Below are positions 25,718-32,185 of a stretch of 32,185 bases of DNA, piece by piece (position 1 is the stretch's first letter; each line of letters begins with the position of its first letter). Location of the stretch: positions 1-32,185 of the forward strand of contig JUEM01000019.1 in NCBI GenBank assembly GCA_000817085.1, written 5' to 3'. Origin of the DNA: a marine actinobacterium MedAcidi-G1 (GTDB lineage: Bacteria; Actinomycetota; Acidimicrobiia; Acidimicrobiales; MedAcidi-G1). A program made the position numbers and the translations under genes. The notes beneath the pieces are model-generated. The model was not told where the DNA came from, searched no databases, and worked only from the letters and a program-made list of their open reading frames with translations.

Positions 25718-27226
25718 CTATTCCTGTGTCTCTGTTTTTTCTTCTTCGGATTCATCTTCAATGCCGTCTTCGGTTTCGTTAACTTCATCCTTATTTGATT
25801 CCTCTTGACTGGTTTCCTCTGGGTCAGAAGTTTCTATTAACTCCTCTTCTGTCACACCAGTTTCTTCGTCATTGGAATTTTCTGTTTCTTCCCCGTCTGA
25901 TGCAACTGGATCAGCTGGATCATGTTCGGTGTAATACTCTGCCCATGCTTCCTGGCCTTCAGATGATTCAACTCCTATGTAGTTGCCCTCTTCATCGTAG
26001 TTGTGCTCACCAAAGTGCTCTTGGTACTCTGCAGCCACCACTCCACCTTCGGCTGCTTGCTTGATCGAAAGACTTATTCTTCTTCTTTCTAAGTCAAGAT
26101 CAATGATCTTTACCCATAGTTCCTCTCCGGGAGTAACTACTTGCTCAGGTAGTTCAACATGGTGCGCGGACATTTCCGAAATGTGAACCAAGCCTTCGAT
26201 TCCTTCACCCACTTGAACAAAAGAGCCAAATTGAATCAGTTTTGTAACTCGTCCGTAAACCAACTCGCCCACTTGATGACTATCAGCAAATTCTTGCCAA
26301 GGATCTTTTTGAGTGGCCTTTAGAGAAAGACTGATTCTCTCTCGGCTCATATCTATATCTAAAACTTGAACCTCAATCTCATCACCGACTGTGACGACAG
26401 AGCCAGGATGGTCAACATGCTTCCACGATAATTCTGATACGTGTATTAACCCATCCATTCCACCAAGGTCCACGAAGGCTCCAAAATTAACAACACTTGA
26501 GACCACACCGGACCTAACTTCACCTGATTTTAAGTTAGTTAGGAAGTCTTCGCGTTCATCTTTTTGACTTTCTTCGAGCCAAGCTCTTCGAGAAAGAACG
26601 ACATTATTCCTATTTCTGTCAAGTTCAATGATTTTTGTATCGACAGTAGTTCCAATTAATGGCTGAAGATCTCTAACGCGCCTTAGATCCACCAACGATG
26701 CTGGAAGAAAACCACGAAGTCCGATATCGACAATTAAACCGCCTTTAACTACTTCGATAACCGTTCCAGAAACCATTCCATCAGCTTCTTTTACAGCTTC
26801 TATATCACCCCACGCTTTTTCATATAAAGCACGTTTTCTAGAAAGAAGTAAGCGACCTTCTGTATCTTCACGTTGTAAAACTTGTGCCTCTATTTTTTCT
26901 CCCATTTCCACAACTTCATTTGGATGCAGATTATTGCGAATTGAAAGCTCTTTTTGCGGTATCACGCCTTCAGATTTGTAACCAATATCTAATAAGACTT
27001 CATCCTTATCTATTCTTACAACGGTTCCTTCAACCATTTGCCCATTTTCAATATCAACCATTGTCGCTGTGTAGGCATCTTCTAAAGAAAGCGACCCTAG
27101 GTCATTTGATGTTATTTCACGAGGTTTATACTCACCATCGTTATCGAAGGAGCCCATAGGCTGGGACTCAATTAGTGGAATTGTGGAAATCGGATCGGAC
27201 ACGTTGTTCTCATTTTTAGTTGACAT
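25718..27226 (-). CDS. rpsA: 30S ribosomal protein S1
   Basis: A 502-residue protein from the ATG at 27226, with four S1 RNA-binding domains at about 62-131, 149-213, 234-302 and 319-390. Four is normal for actinobacteria (six in E. coli). A strongly acidic, Glu/Asp-rich tail of roughly 60 residues follows from about 440. Domains 3 and 4 carry the FGAFVDLG and FGSFVQVG cores of the RNA-binding face. A TTG at 27253 would add nine residues; the ATG is preferred because homologues start with short Met-Ser/Thr leaders. S1 brings mRNA to the 30S subunit, which matters when Shine-Dalgarno sequences are weak, as in most of this window. Confidence 0.95.
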   Translation of the reverse strand: MSTKNENNVSDPISTIPLIESQPMGSFDNDGEYKPREITSNDLGSLSLEDAYTATMVDIENGQMVEGTVVRIDKDEVLLDIGYKSEGVIPQKELSIRNNLHPNEVVEMGEKIEAQVLQREDTEGRLLLSRKRALYEKAWGDIEAVKEADGMVSGTVIEVVKGGLIVDIGLRGFLPASLVDLRRVRDLQPLIGTTVDTKIIELDRNRNNVVLSRRAWLEESQKDEREDFLTNLKSGEVRSGVVSSVVNFGAFVDLGGMDGLIHVSELSWKHVDHPGSVVTVGDEIEVQVLDIDMSRERISLSLKATQKDPWQEFADSHQVGELVYGRVTKLIQFGSFVQVGEGIEGLVHISEMSAHHVELPEQVVTPGEELWVKIIDLDLERRRISLSIKQAAEGGVVAAEYQEHFGEHNYDEEGNYIGVESSEGQEAWAEYYTEHDPADPVASDGEETENSNDEETGVTEEELIETSDPEETSQEESNKDEVNETEDGIEDESEEEKTETQE

Positions 27227-27228
27227 GG

Positions 27229-27243
27229 AAGGGAATTTCCCTT
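27229..27243 (-). promoter_or_regulatory. Inverted repeat overlapping the rpsA ribosome-binding site
   Basis: AAGGGAA and TTCCCTT form perfect 7-base arms around one central base, two bases before the rpsA ATG. The AAGGG arm is the best Shine-Dalgarno candidate, so pairing (a 5-bp stem with a 5-base loop is sterically possible) would hide it. That would fit translational autocontrol by S1, known in E. coli with a different leader. Symmetry is seen; regulation is inferred. Confidence 0.35.
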
Positions 27244-27299
27244 TCTTTTTCAAGACGGATAAAGCCTATCGGAGACCTATGGCATCATGACCGATTTAA

Positions 27300-28070
27300 T
27301 TAAGTTGCTTTCTCCGCTAGTAATAAAAACTCAGGATTTTCTGTTCCACACGGTAAGAGTTCGTAGTCGATCGGTGTAACTGACCAGATGTTTCTTACTA
27401 GTAATCCAACTTTCTCACTCATTAATCTCAGCTCTCTTGGTGTAAAGCAAGTAGTCCAAGTAACTGCTTGTTTTTTTTCACCCTCCACATTCATGATTTC
27501 TACGTCTTCTCTATTTACACCATTAAATGCATCAAAATGATCAGTCTGACTTAGGTACTGAACCTGAAAGTAAGAAGAAAAAGCTGATAAAGCCAACTTT
27601 CCTCCAGGTTTTAATGCTCGAGCCATATTTTCAAGAGCTCTTAAATCCATATCATTATCCTCAAGTGAAGAGTCGGGTTCACATAGTAAACCGAAACCTC
27701 CTTGACACATTGACACAACGGCATCGAATTCGTTTTCAAAATCCATCAGGCGGACGTCTTGTCGCATAAACTTTGCTTTACTTTCTCCAGCATTTGCAAG
27801 TCTTATAAATTCCTGTGAAATGTCTATTCCTAAAACATCAATTTCTTTTTCCGCGAGCAGACTTGCGTGCCTACCAGGCCCACACCCCACATCTAATAAT
27901 CGATCCCCAGGTGCGAGTCCAAGAATTTCGTATAGGCAATCAACTTCATTTTCGCTTCCATAAGTAAATGAATAACGAAGGTATGCGTCGCTCAAATGAT
28001 CAGCAATGGGTTCAAACCAGTGTGAATACTTTTCTTGATTATTCAATTTCAGCCTTTTGCTTCTGCCCAA
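27300..28070 (-). CDS. Class I SAM-dependent methyltransferase
   Basis: A 256-residue Rossmann methyltransferase with SAM motif I LLDVGCGPGR (58-67), acidic D83 (GIDIS) and a motif II region FDAVVSMCQGGFGLL. The C-terminal half has a beta-rich acceptor region with YFQVQYLSQTDHFDAFNGV and ends like Methyltransf_25/11 proteins. The acceptor is unknown. The frame overlaps the end of polA by 22 bases, so translation is probably coupled; a later start after residue 8 is possible. It is not the same protein as the methyltransferase at 16578. Confidence 0.82.
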   Translation of the reverse strand: MGRSKRLKLNNQEKYSHWFEPIADHLSDAYLRYSFTYGSENEVDCLYEILGLAPGDRLLDVGCGPGRHASLLAEKEIDVLGIDISQEFIRLANAGESKAKFMRQDVRLMDFENEFDAVVSMCQGGFGLLCEPDSSLEDNDMDLRALENMARALKPGGKLALSAFSSYFQVQYLSQTDHFDAFNGVNREDVEIMNVEGEKKQAVTWTTCFTPRELRLMSEKVGLLVRNIWSVTPIDYELLPCGTENPEFLLLAEKAT

Positions 28071-30715
28071 CTTTTTCCAGTTGCTATATCAACTTTCAAC
28101 TCAACGGACAATTCATAGGCATTTTCCATCTTTTTTTGAACCATTTTTTTTACAGCTTCAATCTCTTCGGTAGCAGTTTCAAGAATTACTTCGTCATGAA
28201 CTTGCAGAACTAAAGCAGATTTATAAGATTTTTTTTGGAGTTCTTGATCGATTGACAACAATGCAATTTTAAAAATATCGGCGGCTAAACCTTGTATGGG
28301 TGCATTCATTGCTTGCCTTTCACCAGCTTGTCGCACGTTGAAATTGTTCGACAGCAATTCGGGTATTTTCCGCCGTCTGCCTAAAAGAGTCTCTGTGTAA
28401 CCTTTTTTTCTTGCTTTCTCAATTGATTCATTCATGTACTCTTTGATACCAGGAAATGCTTCAAAGAAGGCTCTGAGTATTTCAGACGCTTCATCAACTG
28501 GTATGTCTAATCTTTGCGCTAGCCCATAGGCTTCCATGCCGTAGGCGAGCCCATAAGAAACCATTTTTGCGCGGCTCCTAAGCGACGAATCAATTTCCTC
28601 TGGTTTGATTCCCCATGTACGCGATGCAACAGCAGTGTGGATATCTTGCCCATCATTAAAAGCCGTTTTTAGTTCTTTTTCGTCGGCTAAATGAGCAATA
28701 CACCTAAGTTCGATTTGGTTGTAATCAGCTACTAATAATGAATGTTTACTAGCGGGTATGAAAGCTTTACGAAACGACTTCCCAGCTTCAGTACGTACTG
28801 GAATATTATGCAAATTTGGTGCGTCAGAACTCAAACGACCGGTTCTAGTAACTGTCTGATGAAACGTAGCGCGTATTCTATTGTCATCATCTACGCACGA
28901 AAGTAACCCTTCTCCGTATGTAGACCTAAGTTTTTCAACTTCTCGATAAGAAAGTAATTTGTCAATAATGGGGTGAGAGTCTTTTATTTTCTCTAGAGTC
29001 GCAGCGTTGGTTGAGAATCCGGTTTTTGTTTTCTTTCCGGGTGTCAACGCTAGTTTTTCAAAGAGTATTTCTCTCAGTTGTTTTGTTGAATTAACATTAA
29101 ATTCTTCACCTGCTAGATTATGAATTTCTGTGCGTAAGCCTTCACATTGGTTAGTGAATTCATCTCTGAGTCTCTTCAATTCAGCTATATCAACACCTAT
29201 TCCCCGCGTCTCCATTTCCGCGAGGACACGTACTAATGGGACCTCTACATCTTTATTGAGATGATGCAGACCTTGGGATTTAAGAGCTTCATTTAATGGT
29301 TCGTGTAGTTTCGCTATAGCTTTTGCGTTAACAATCGCCTCGTGCAACTGATCACCTTCTGAGTCGAAATTGAGTTGACCCTCTCGTTCAACCTCAGGTG
29401 GAAAAAATATGTTGGTATATTTCGACAGGATTTCAGAAAGAGGTTCCGAAGAGTCAGATCCTTCAAGAAGATGCTGAGCAAGAGTTACATCTATCGTGAT
29501 ATTTTCTAGAATTATTCCATTCTGTGCTAGGTGCAGATAGCTTTTTTTCCCGTCATGAACAGTAACACCAGATCCATTAGTGGAAAAAAGTTTGTTTAAT
29601 TCAGAAATCACTTCCGGACTTTGCAACACATCGACAGTCAACCAAAAACAGCTTTGATTATCGCCTAATGCCAGGCCAGTGAGATTTCCTTCTTGGTCGG
29701 TAGATTCCGCAAGCGAGATGAACTCACAACTAGAAAGTGCTTCAATTTTTTTAAGAGTCACCTCCTTGTCTAAAAAAGTCTCATATGTCAGATCAAGTAC
29801 AGAATCTTTTGCGGTTTCTTTTTTCTCTTTTTCATTTACCGCAAAACCAACAGCAACTGAAAGTCGTTTCTTTAGAGTATTGAGTTCCAGTTTGTCTAAA
29901 AAGTCGTTTACTTTTAATTCATTTATTTCATTATTTATAAGATCTTCGAATTTAATACCCAGCGGTACATCGCGAATAAGCGTCATTAGCTCAGCGTTAA
30001 GATGTGCTAAATCTTCGTTTTCTTGAAGATTTTGTTTTAATTTTGGAGTTTGTTCAGATGATGCAGAAAAAATTCCCTCTAAATCCCCATAAGCATTTAT
30101 TAGTTTCGCTGCGGTTTTTTCGCCAACTCCTGGAACACCGGGCAGATTATCAGACGTGTCCCCTCGTAGCGCCGCATAATTCACGTAGTCTTCTGGAGCT
30201 ACTCCAGTTCTATCAAAAATTCCTTTTTCGTCATAAAGGGCGTAATCAGAAACACCTTTTTTATTGTAAAGAACTTTAATGTGAGGGTCTTCAACTAGCT
30301 GAAAAACATCTCTATCTCCTGTTACCACTACAACCTCTTCACCGGCGTCACGACCCATTGTCGCCAGGGTTGCTATTACGTCATCAGCTTCAAATCCTTC
30401 GATGTCGATAGTCATGTAACCGAGCAATGAAACCATTTCTTTGACTAGTGGAATTTGTTCATACAAAATGTCCGGCTGTTTTTCCCTATTAGCTTTGTAA
30501 CTGACAAGTTTTTTGTGTCGAAAAGTTTTTTCAGGCCTATCGAAAGCAACAACGATTTTTTTTGGTTGTTGATCTTTGATTAGATTTACGAGCATTGAGG
30601 CGAATCCGTATACAGCATTTGTCGTCTGCCCTTTACTGGTAACCATGTCAGGGGGTAACGCAAAAAAAGCCCTATAGGTTAATGAATTTCCGTCGATGAT
30701 CATTAAGTCGGGCAC
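28049..30715 (-). CDS. polA: DNA polymerase I (5'-3' exonuclease active-type, proofreading domain degenerate)
   Basis: An 888-residue polymerase. The 5'-3' exo/flap domain (1 to about 290) has the acidic cluster DGNSL, GFEADDVIA and GDRD and the H3TH region GVPGVGEKTA. The central 3'-5' exo fold (about 310-480) lacks the D-x-E start motif (ISLAEST in its place) and the later acidic residues, so it should not proofread, as in mycobacterial and Taq enzymes. The polymerase domain has motif A with catalytic D664 (DYNQIELR), motif B with K717 and Tyr721 (KMVSYGLAYG) and motif C with H840-D841-E842. Tyr at the position of E. coli F762 is the residue that in Taq-type enzymes relaxes dideoxynucleotide discrimination. 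It fills repair gaps and removes Okazaki primers. It lies between the ANTAR regulator and a methyltransferase. Confidence 0.97.
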   Translation of the reverse strand: MPDLMIIDGNSLTYRAFFALPPDMVTSKGQTTNAVYGFASMLVNLIKDQQPKKIVVAFDRPEKTFRHKKLVSYKANREKQPDILYEQIPLVKEMVSLLGYMTIDIEGFEADDVIATLATMGRDAGEEVVVVTGDRDVFQLVEDPHIKVLYNKKGVSDYALYDEKGIFDRTGVAPEDYVNYAALRGDTSDNLPGVPGVGEKTAAKLINAYGDLEGIFSASSEQTPKLKQNLQENEDLAHLNAELMTLIRDVPLGIKFEDLINNEINELKVNDFLDKLELNTLKKRLSVAVGFAVNEKEKKETAKDSVLDLTYETFLDKEVTLKKIEALSSCEFISLAESTDQEGNLTGLALGDNQSCFWLTVDVLQSPEVISELNKLFSTNGSGVTVHDGKKSYLHLAQNGIILENITIDVTLAQHLLEGSDSSEPLSEILSKYTNIFFPPEVEREGQLNFDSEGDQLHEAIVNAKAIAKLHEPLNEALKSQGLHHLNKDVEVPLVRVLAEMETRGIGVDIAELKRLRDEFTNQCEGLRTEIHNLAGEEFNVNSTKQLREILFEKLALTPGKKTKTGFSTNAATLEKIKDSHPIIDKLLSYREVEKLRSTYGEGLLSCVDDDNRIRATFHQTVTRTGRLSSDAPNLHNIPVRTEAGKSFRKAFIPASKHSLLVADYNQIELRCIAHLADEKELKTAFNDGQDIHTAVASRTWGIKPEEIDSSLRSRAKMVSYGLAYGMEAYGLAQRLDIPVDEASEILRAFFEAFPGIKEYMNESIEKARKKGYTETLLGRRRKIPELLSNNFNVRQAGERQAMNAPIQGLAADIFKIALLSIDQELQKKSYKSALVLQVHDEVILETATEEIEAVKKMVQKKMENAYELSVELKVDIATGKSWAEAKG

Positions 30716-30754
30716 GTTTTGACACTACTCCCAACGGATTACAAATGCTTAATA

Positions 30755-31333
30755 TTACGGTCTAAGACCCATGGAAATTACTTCTTCTGCAACTTCCACC
30801 ATTGTCTTTCTGTCCGACATAGCTGTTGTCTGAATAAATCTAAATGCTTCATCTTCATTCAATGACGTACTCTCTATCAACAGGCCTTTAGCTTTTTCAA
30901 TCACTTTTCGTGCCTTAAGCCGATCTTCAAGTGTTTTCGCTTGATCTGTCAGTTCACGCATTTCTTGATGTCGCCGCCGAGCTATTTCGATGGCCGGCAC
31001 TAAATCACTTTGCTGATAAGGCTTTACAAGGTAGGCCAACGCTCCGGCGTCTACCGCTTCGTCGATGAGTTCGCGTTGACTGAAAGCAGTGAGGATGACG
31101 ACGGCTGCATCTTCCGTCGTTCCAATTTCTCGTGCTACTTGAATCCCATCAATACCCGGCATTTTTATATCCAATATCACTACTTCTGGTTTGTATTCGC
31201 TAACAAGTTTTACTGCTTCGTCTCCTCTTCCCGTATCAGCTACTACTTCATATCCTGCACTTTCCAAAGTTTCGCGTAGATCTAGACGAATTATTGCTTC
31301 ATCTTCTGCTATAACAACTCGAATTTTTTCCAT
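30755..31333 (-). CDS. ANTAR-domain response regulator (AmiR/NasT family, PdtaR-like)
   Basis: A 192-residue two-domain regulator. The receiver domain (about 4-118) has the acidic pair E10/D11, phospho-acceptor D55, switch T82 and K104. A short coiled linker leads to the ANTAR RNA-binding domain (about 130-190, with RKVIEKAKGLL and EAFRFIQTTAM). Such proteins bind paired hexaloop hairpins in mRNA leaders and prevent termination when phosphorylated. The mycobacterial homologue near polA is PdtaR. No partner sensor kinase lies in the window. It begins on the last base of the coiled-coil gene, so the two are translationally coupled. Confidence 0.93.
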   Translation of the reverse strand: MEKIRVVIAEDEAIIRLDLRETLESAGYEVVADTGRGDEAVKLVSEYKPEVVILDIKMPGIDGIQVAREIGTTEDAAVVILTAFSQRELIDEAVDAGALAYLVKPYQQSDLVPAIEIARRRHQEMRELTDQAKTLEDRLKARKVIEKAKGLLIESTSLNEDEAFRFIQTTAMSDRKTMVEVAEEVISMGLRP

Positions 31334-31635
31334 TACTTTTTCTCTAATTTTAATTTGTCTAGTAATTCATTTTGAAACTCTTCTAATCTGCAAATTTCGT
31401 TTCGTATTTGCTGACAGTGAATTTCCATGTTTTTAGCTTGTCTGCTGGCGTCTCTATGATCATTGTCGGAAAGTGCTGTTTCAGAAACTAAGGATCGTAT
31501 ACGTGCCTCATCTGCATCATTTACGAGGCTAACTAACTGTTCTTCCGCTACAAGAAGTTCTTCTTTTTCTTTACCTATACGGCGAGAAACTTCAAGTAAT
31601 CGCTTTTCTGCAGATTTTCCAAACATCATTATCAT
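31333..31635 (-). CDS. Small coiled-coil protein
   Basis: A 100-residue, almost fully helical, highly charged protein with heptad patterns in two blocks (about 8-50 and 65-98) joined by a short break around SETALSDNDHRDA. No enzymatic motif or membrane segment is seen. Similar short coiled-coil proteins precede the ANTAR regulator in other actinobacteria as I recall, but no function is known to me. It overlaps the response regulator by one base. Starts at M1, M3 or M4 are all possible. An ATGA junction with a short upstream frame (31632-31706) hints at a lost upstream gene. Confidence 0.7.
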   Translation of the reverse strand: MIMMFGKSAEKRLLEVSRRIGKEKEELLVAEEQLVSLVNDADEARIRSLVSETALSDNDHRDASRQAKNMEIHCQQIRNEICRLEEFQNELLDKLKLEKK

Positions 31636-31706
31636 TCTAGAGGAAAGTTATTAGTCAGAGAAAGAACTGCTTGCGCCGCGGCAAGTCCCAGGGGGCGCAC
31701 GACCAT
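31632..31706 (-). pseudogene. Possible 3' remnant of a disrupted gene
   Basis: A 24-residue open frame from an ATG at 31706 ends in a TGA that overlaps the coiled-coil start as ATGA, the usual form of translational coupling. A stop lies three codons before the ATG. It encodes an Ala/Leu-rich piece (RPLGLAAAQAVLSLTNNF). It may be the tail of a former upstream operon gene cut off when the PhzF-bearing DNA arrived, or simply chance. Base composition changes within it. Confidence 0.2.
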
Positions 31707-31813
31707 AAACGAAACCTAGAAAATAAAGGCCGCAATTCAGGCGAACCTTTAATAACTTAAATTATCCTAAACTTATGAGAAGGAACTCCAGTCCCAGAGA
31801 ATTTCATCCTCGT

Positions 31814-32185
31814 ATGCGCAAATTCAAGCAAGTTGACGTCTTTACCACCATCCCGTATCACGGCAACCCGGTCGCGGTGGTCATGGATGGCGATGACCTC
31901 TCGACCGAGGAAATGCAACGGTTCGCCAGATGGACAAACCTCAGCGAGACGACGTTCCTACTCCGGCCCACCGTTCCCTTCGCTGGTCATCCAACGATCG
32001 GGACCTGCCATGCTTGGCTGGAAGCGGGCGGCATCCCTAACAGCGATGGATTCGTTATCCAAGAGTGCGAGGCCGGCCTGATCACACTCCGCAACGATGA
32101 CGGGCTCGCGTTCGCTGCGCCGCCCCTCGTCAAGAGTGGCGAAGTAGACGATGCCGACCTCGACGATGTATGCGCTGTCCTCGGC
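31814..32185 (+). CDS. PhzF-family isomerase/epimerase-like protein, N-terminal part with an apparent internal deletion
   Basis: An open frame of 124 codons runs to the right edge. It begins with the PhzF/DAP-epimerase-fold signature (QVDVFTTIPYHGNPVAVVM) and LSETTFLL, which contains the catalytic Glu of the family. In most members about 18 residues (a strand with R-x-FTP) separate FLL from the PFAGHPT motif; here only four residues (RPTV) do, with the frame intact. That looks like an in-frame deletion of roughly 45 bases. PhzF catalyses a hydrogen shift in phenazine synthesis, but most family members have unknown small-molecule substrates. The DNA is 57-68% G+C in lines I counted, well above the rest of the window. 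An ATG at 31775 in frame is a possible alternative start. Confidence 0.8.
   Translation, partial: MRKFKQVDVFTTIPYHGNPVAVVMDGDDLSTEEMQRFARWTNLSETTFLLRPTVPFAGHPTIGTCHAWLEAGGIPNSDGFVIQECEAGLITLRNDDGLAFAAPPLVKSGEVDDADLDDVCAVLG

Noticed and set aside
31833-32081. 82-residue rightward open frame at the right edge
   Set aside because: It is a shifted frame of the PhzF-family gene, whose own frame carries the family motifs.
1-32185. CRISPR arrays, rRNA genes, insertion sequences or known riboswitches
   Set aside because: No regularly spaced repeats, transposase genes, rRNA segments or recognisable riboswitch cores were seen on reading both strands.

Overview
This is a chromosomal segment from a low-G+C member of the Actinomycetota, most likely a marine or freshwater lineage near the Acidimicrobiia. 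The class is an inference. The phylum rests on gene order (coiled-coil protein, ANTAR response regulator, polA, rpsA, coaE, uvrB, uvrA, uvrC, rapZ, gap, pgk, tpiA, secG), on a RapZ whose P-loop carries Arg in place of Lys, and on a proofreading-dead DNA polymerase I with Tyr in the O-helix. Most of the DNA is about 35-47% G+C in lines counted by hand.

Layout: 1-2906 holds the start of larE, a bacterioferritin-like gene, an M24 peptidase and a fatty-acid-desaturase-family gene. 3027-8862 holds typA/bipA, a DUF2237 gene, a small exported protein, an unknown Cys-pair protein, a biuret-hydrolase-like cysteine hydrolase and a DinG-type helicase. 8998-11073 is a G+C-richer two-gene cassette: an isopenicillin-N-synthase-type 2-oxoglutarate/Fe(II) oxygenase followed by a SABATH-type carboxyl methyltransferase. 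11184-11516 is a DUF971 gene. 11634-12335 is a small islet between a decayed copy of a tRNA-Leu 3' end and the intact tRNA-Leu, with one unknown gene inside. 12403-15629 is secG-tpiA-pgk-gap. 15707-30715 is a long leftward block: rapZ, a methyltransferase, (a rightward EamA transporter), uvrC, uvrA, uvrB, coaE, rpsA, a methyltransferase and polA. 30755-31635 holds the ANTAR regulator and a coiled-coil protein. From about 31660 to the right edge the DNA is G+C-rich again and contains the start of a PhzF-family gene that appears to have an internal in-frame deletion.

How the genes work together: gap, pgk and tpiA form a central glycolytic operon. UvrA, UvrB, UvrC and PolA supply nucleotide excision repair from damage recognition to gap filling, all encoded on one strand and interleaved with coaE and rpsA. 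The most unusual content is accessory: the oxygenase/methyltransferase pair, which looks acquired and would fit a short pathway that oxidises and methyl-esterifies a small carboxylic acid; the tRNA-bounded islet; the PhzF gene; and two candidate regulatory regions (alternative hairpins before the desaturase gene, and an ACGT half-site array between two divergent unknown genes).
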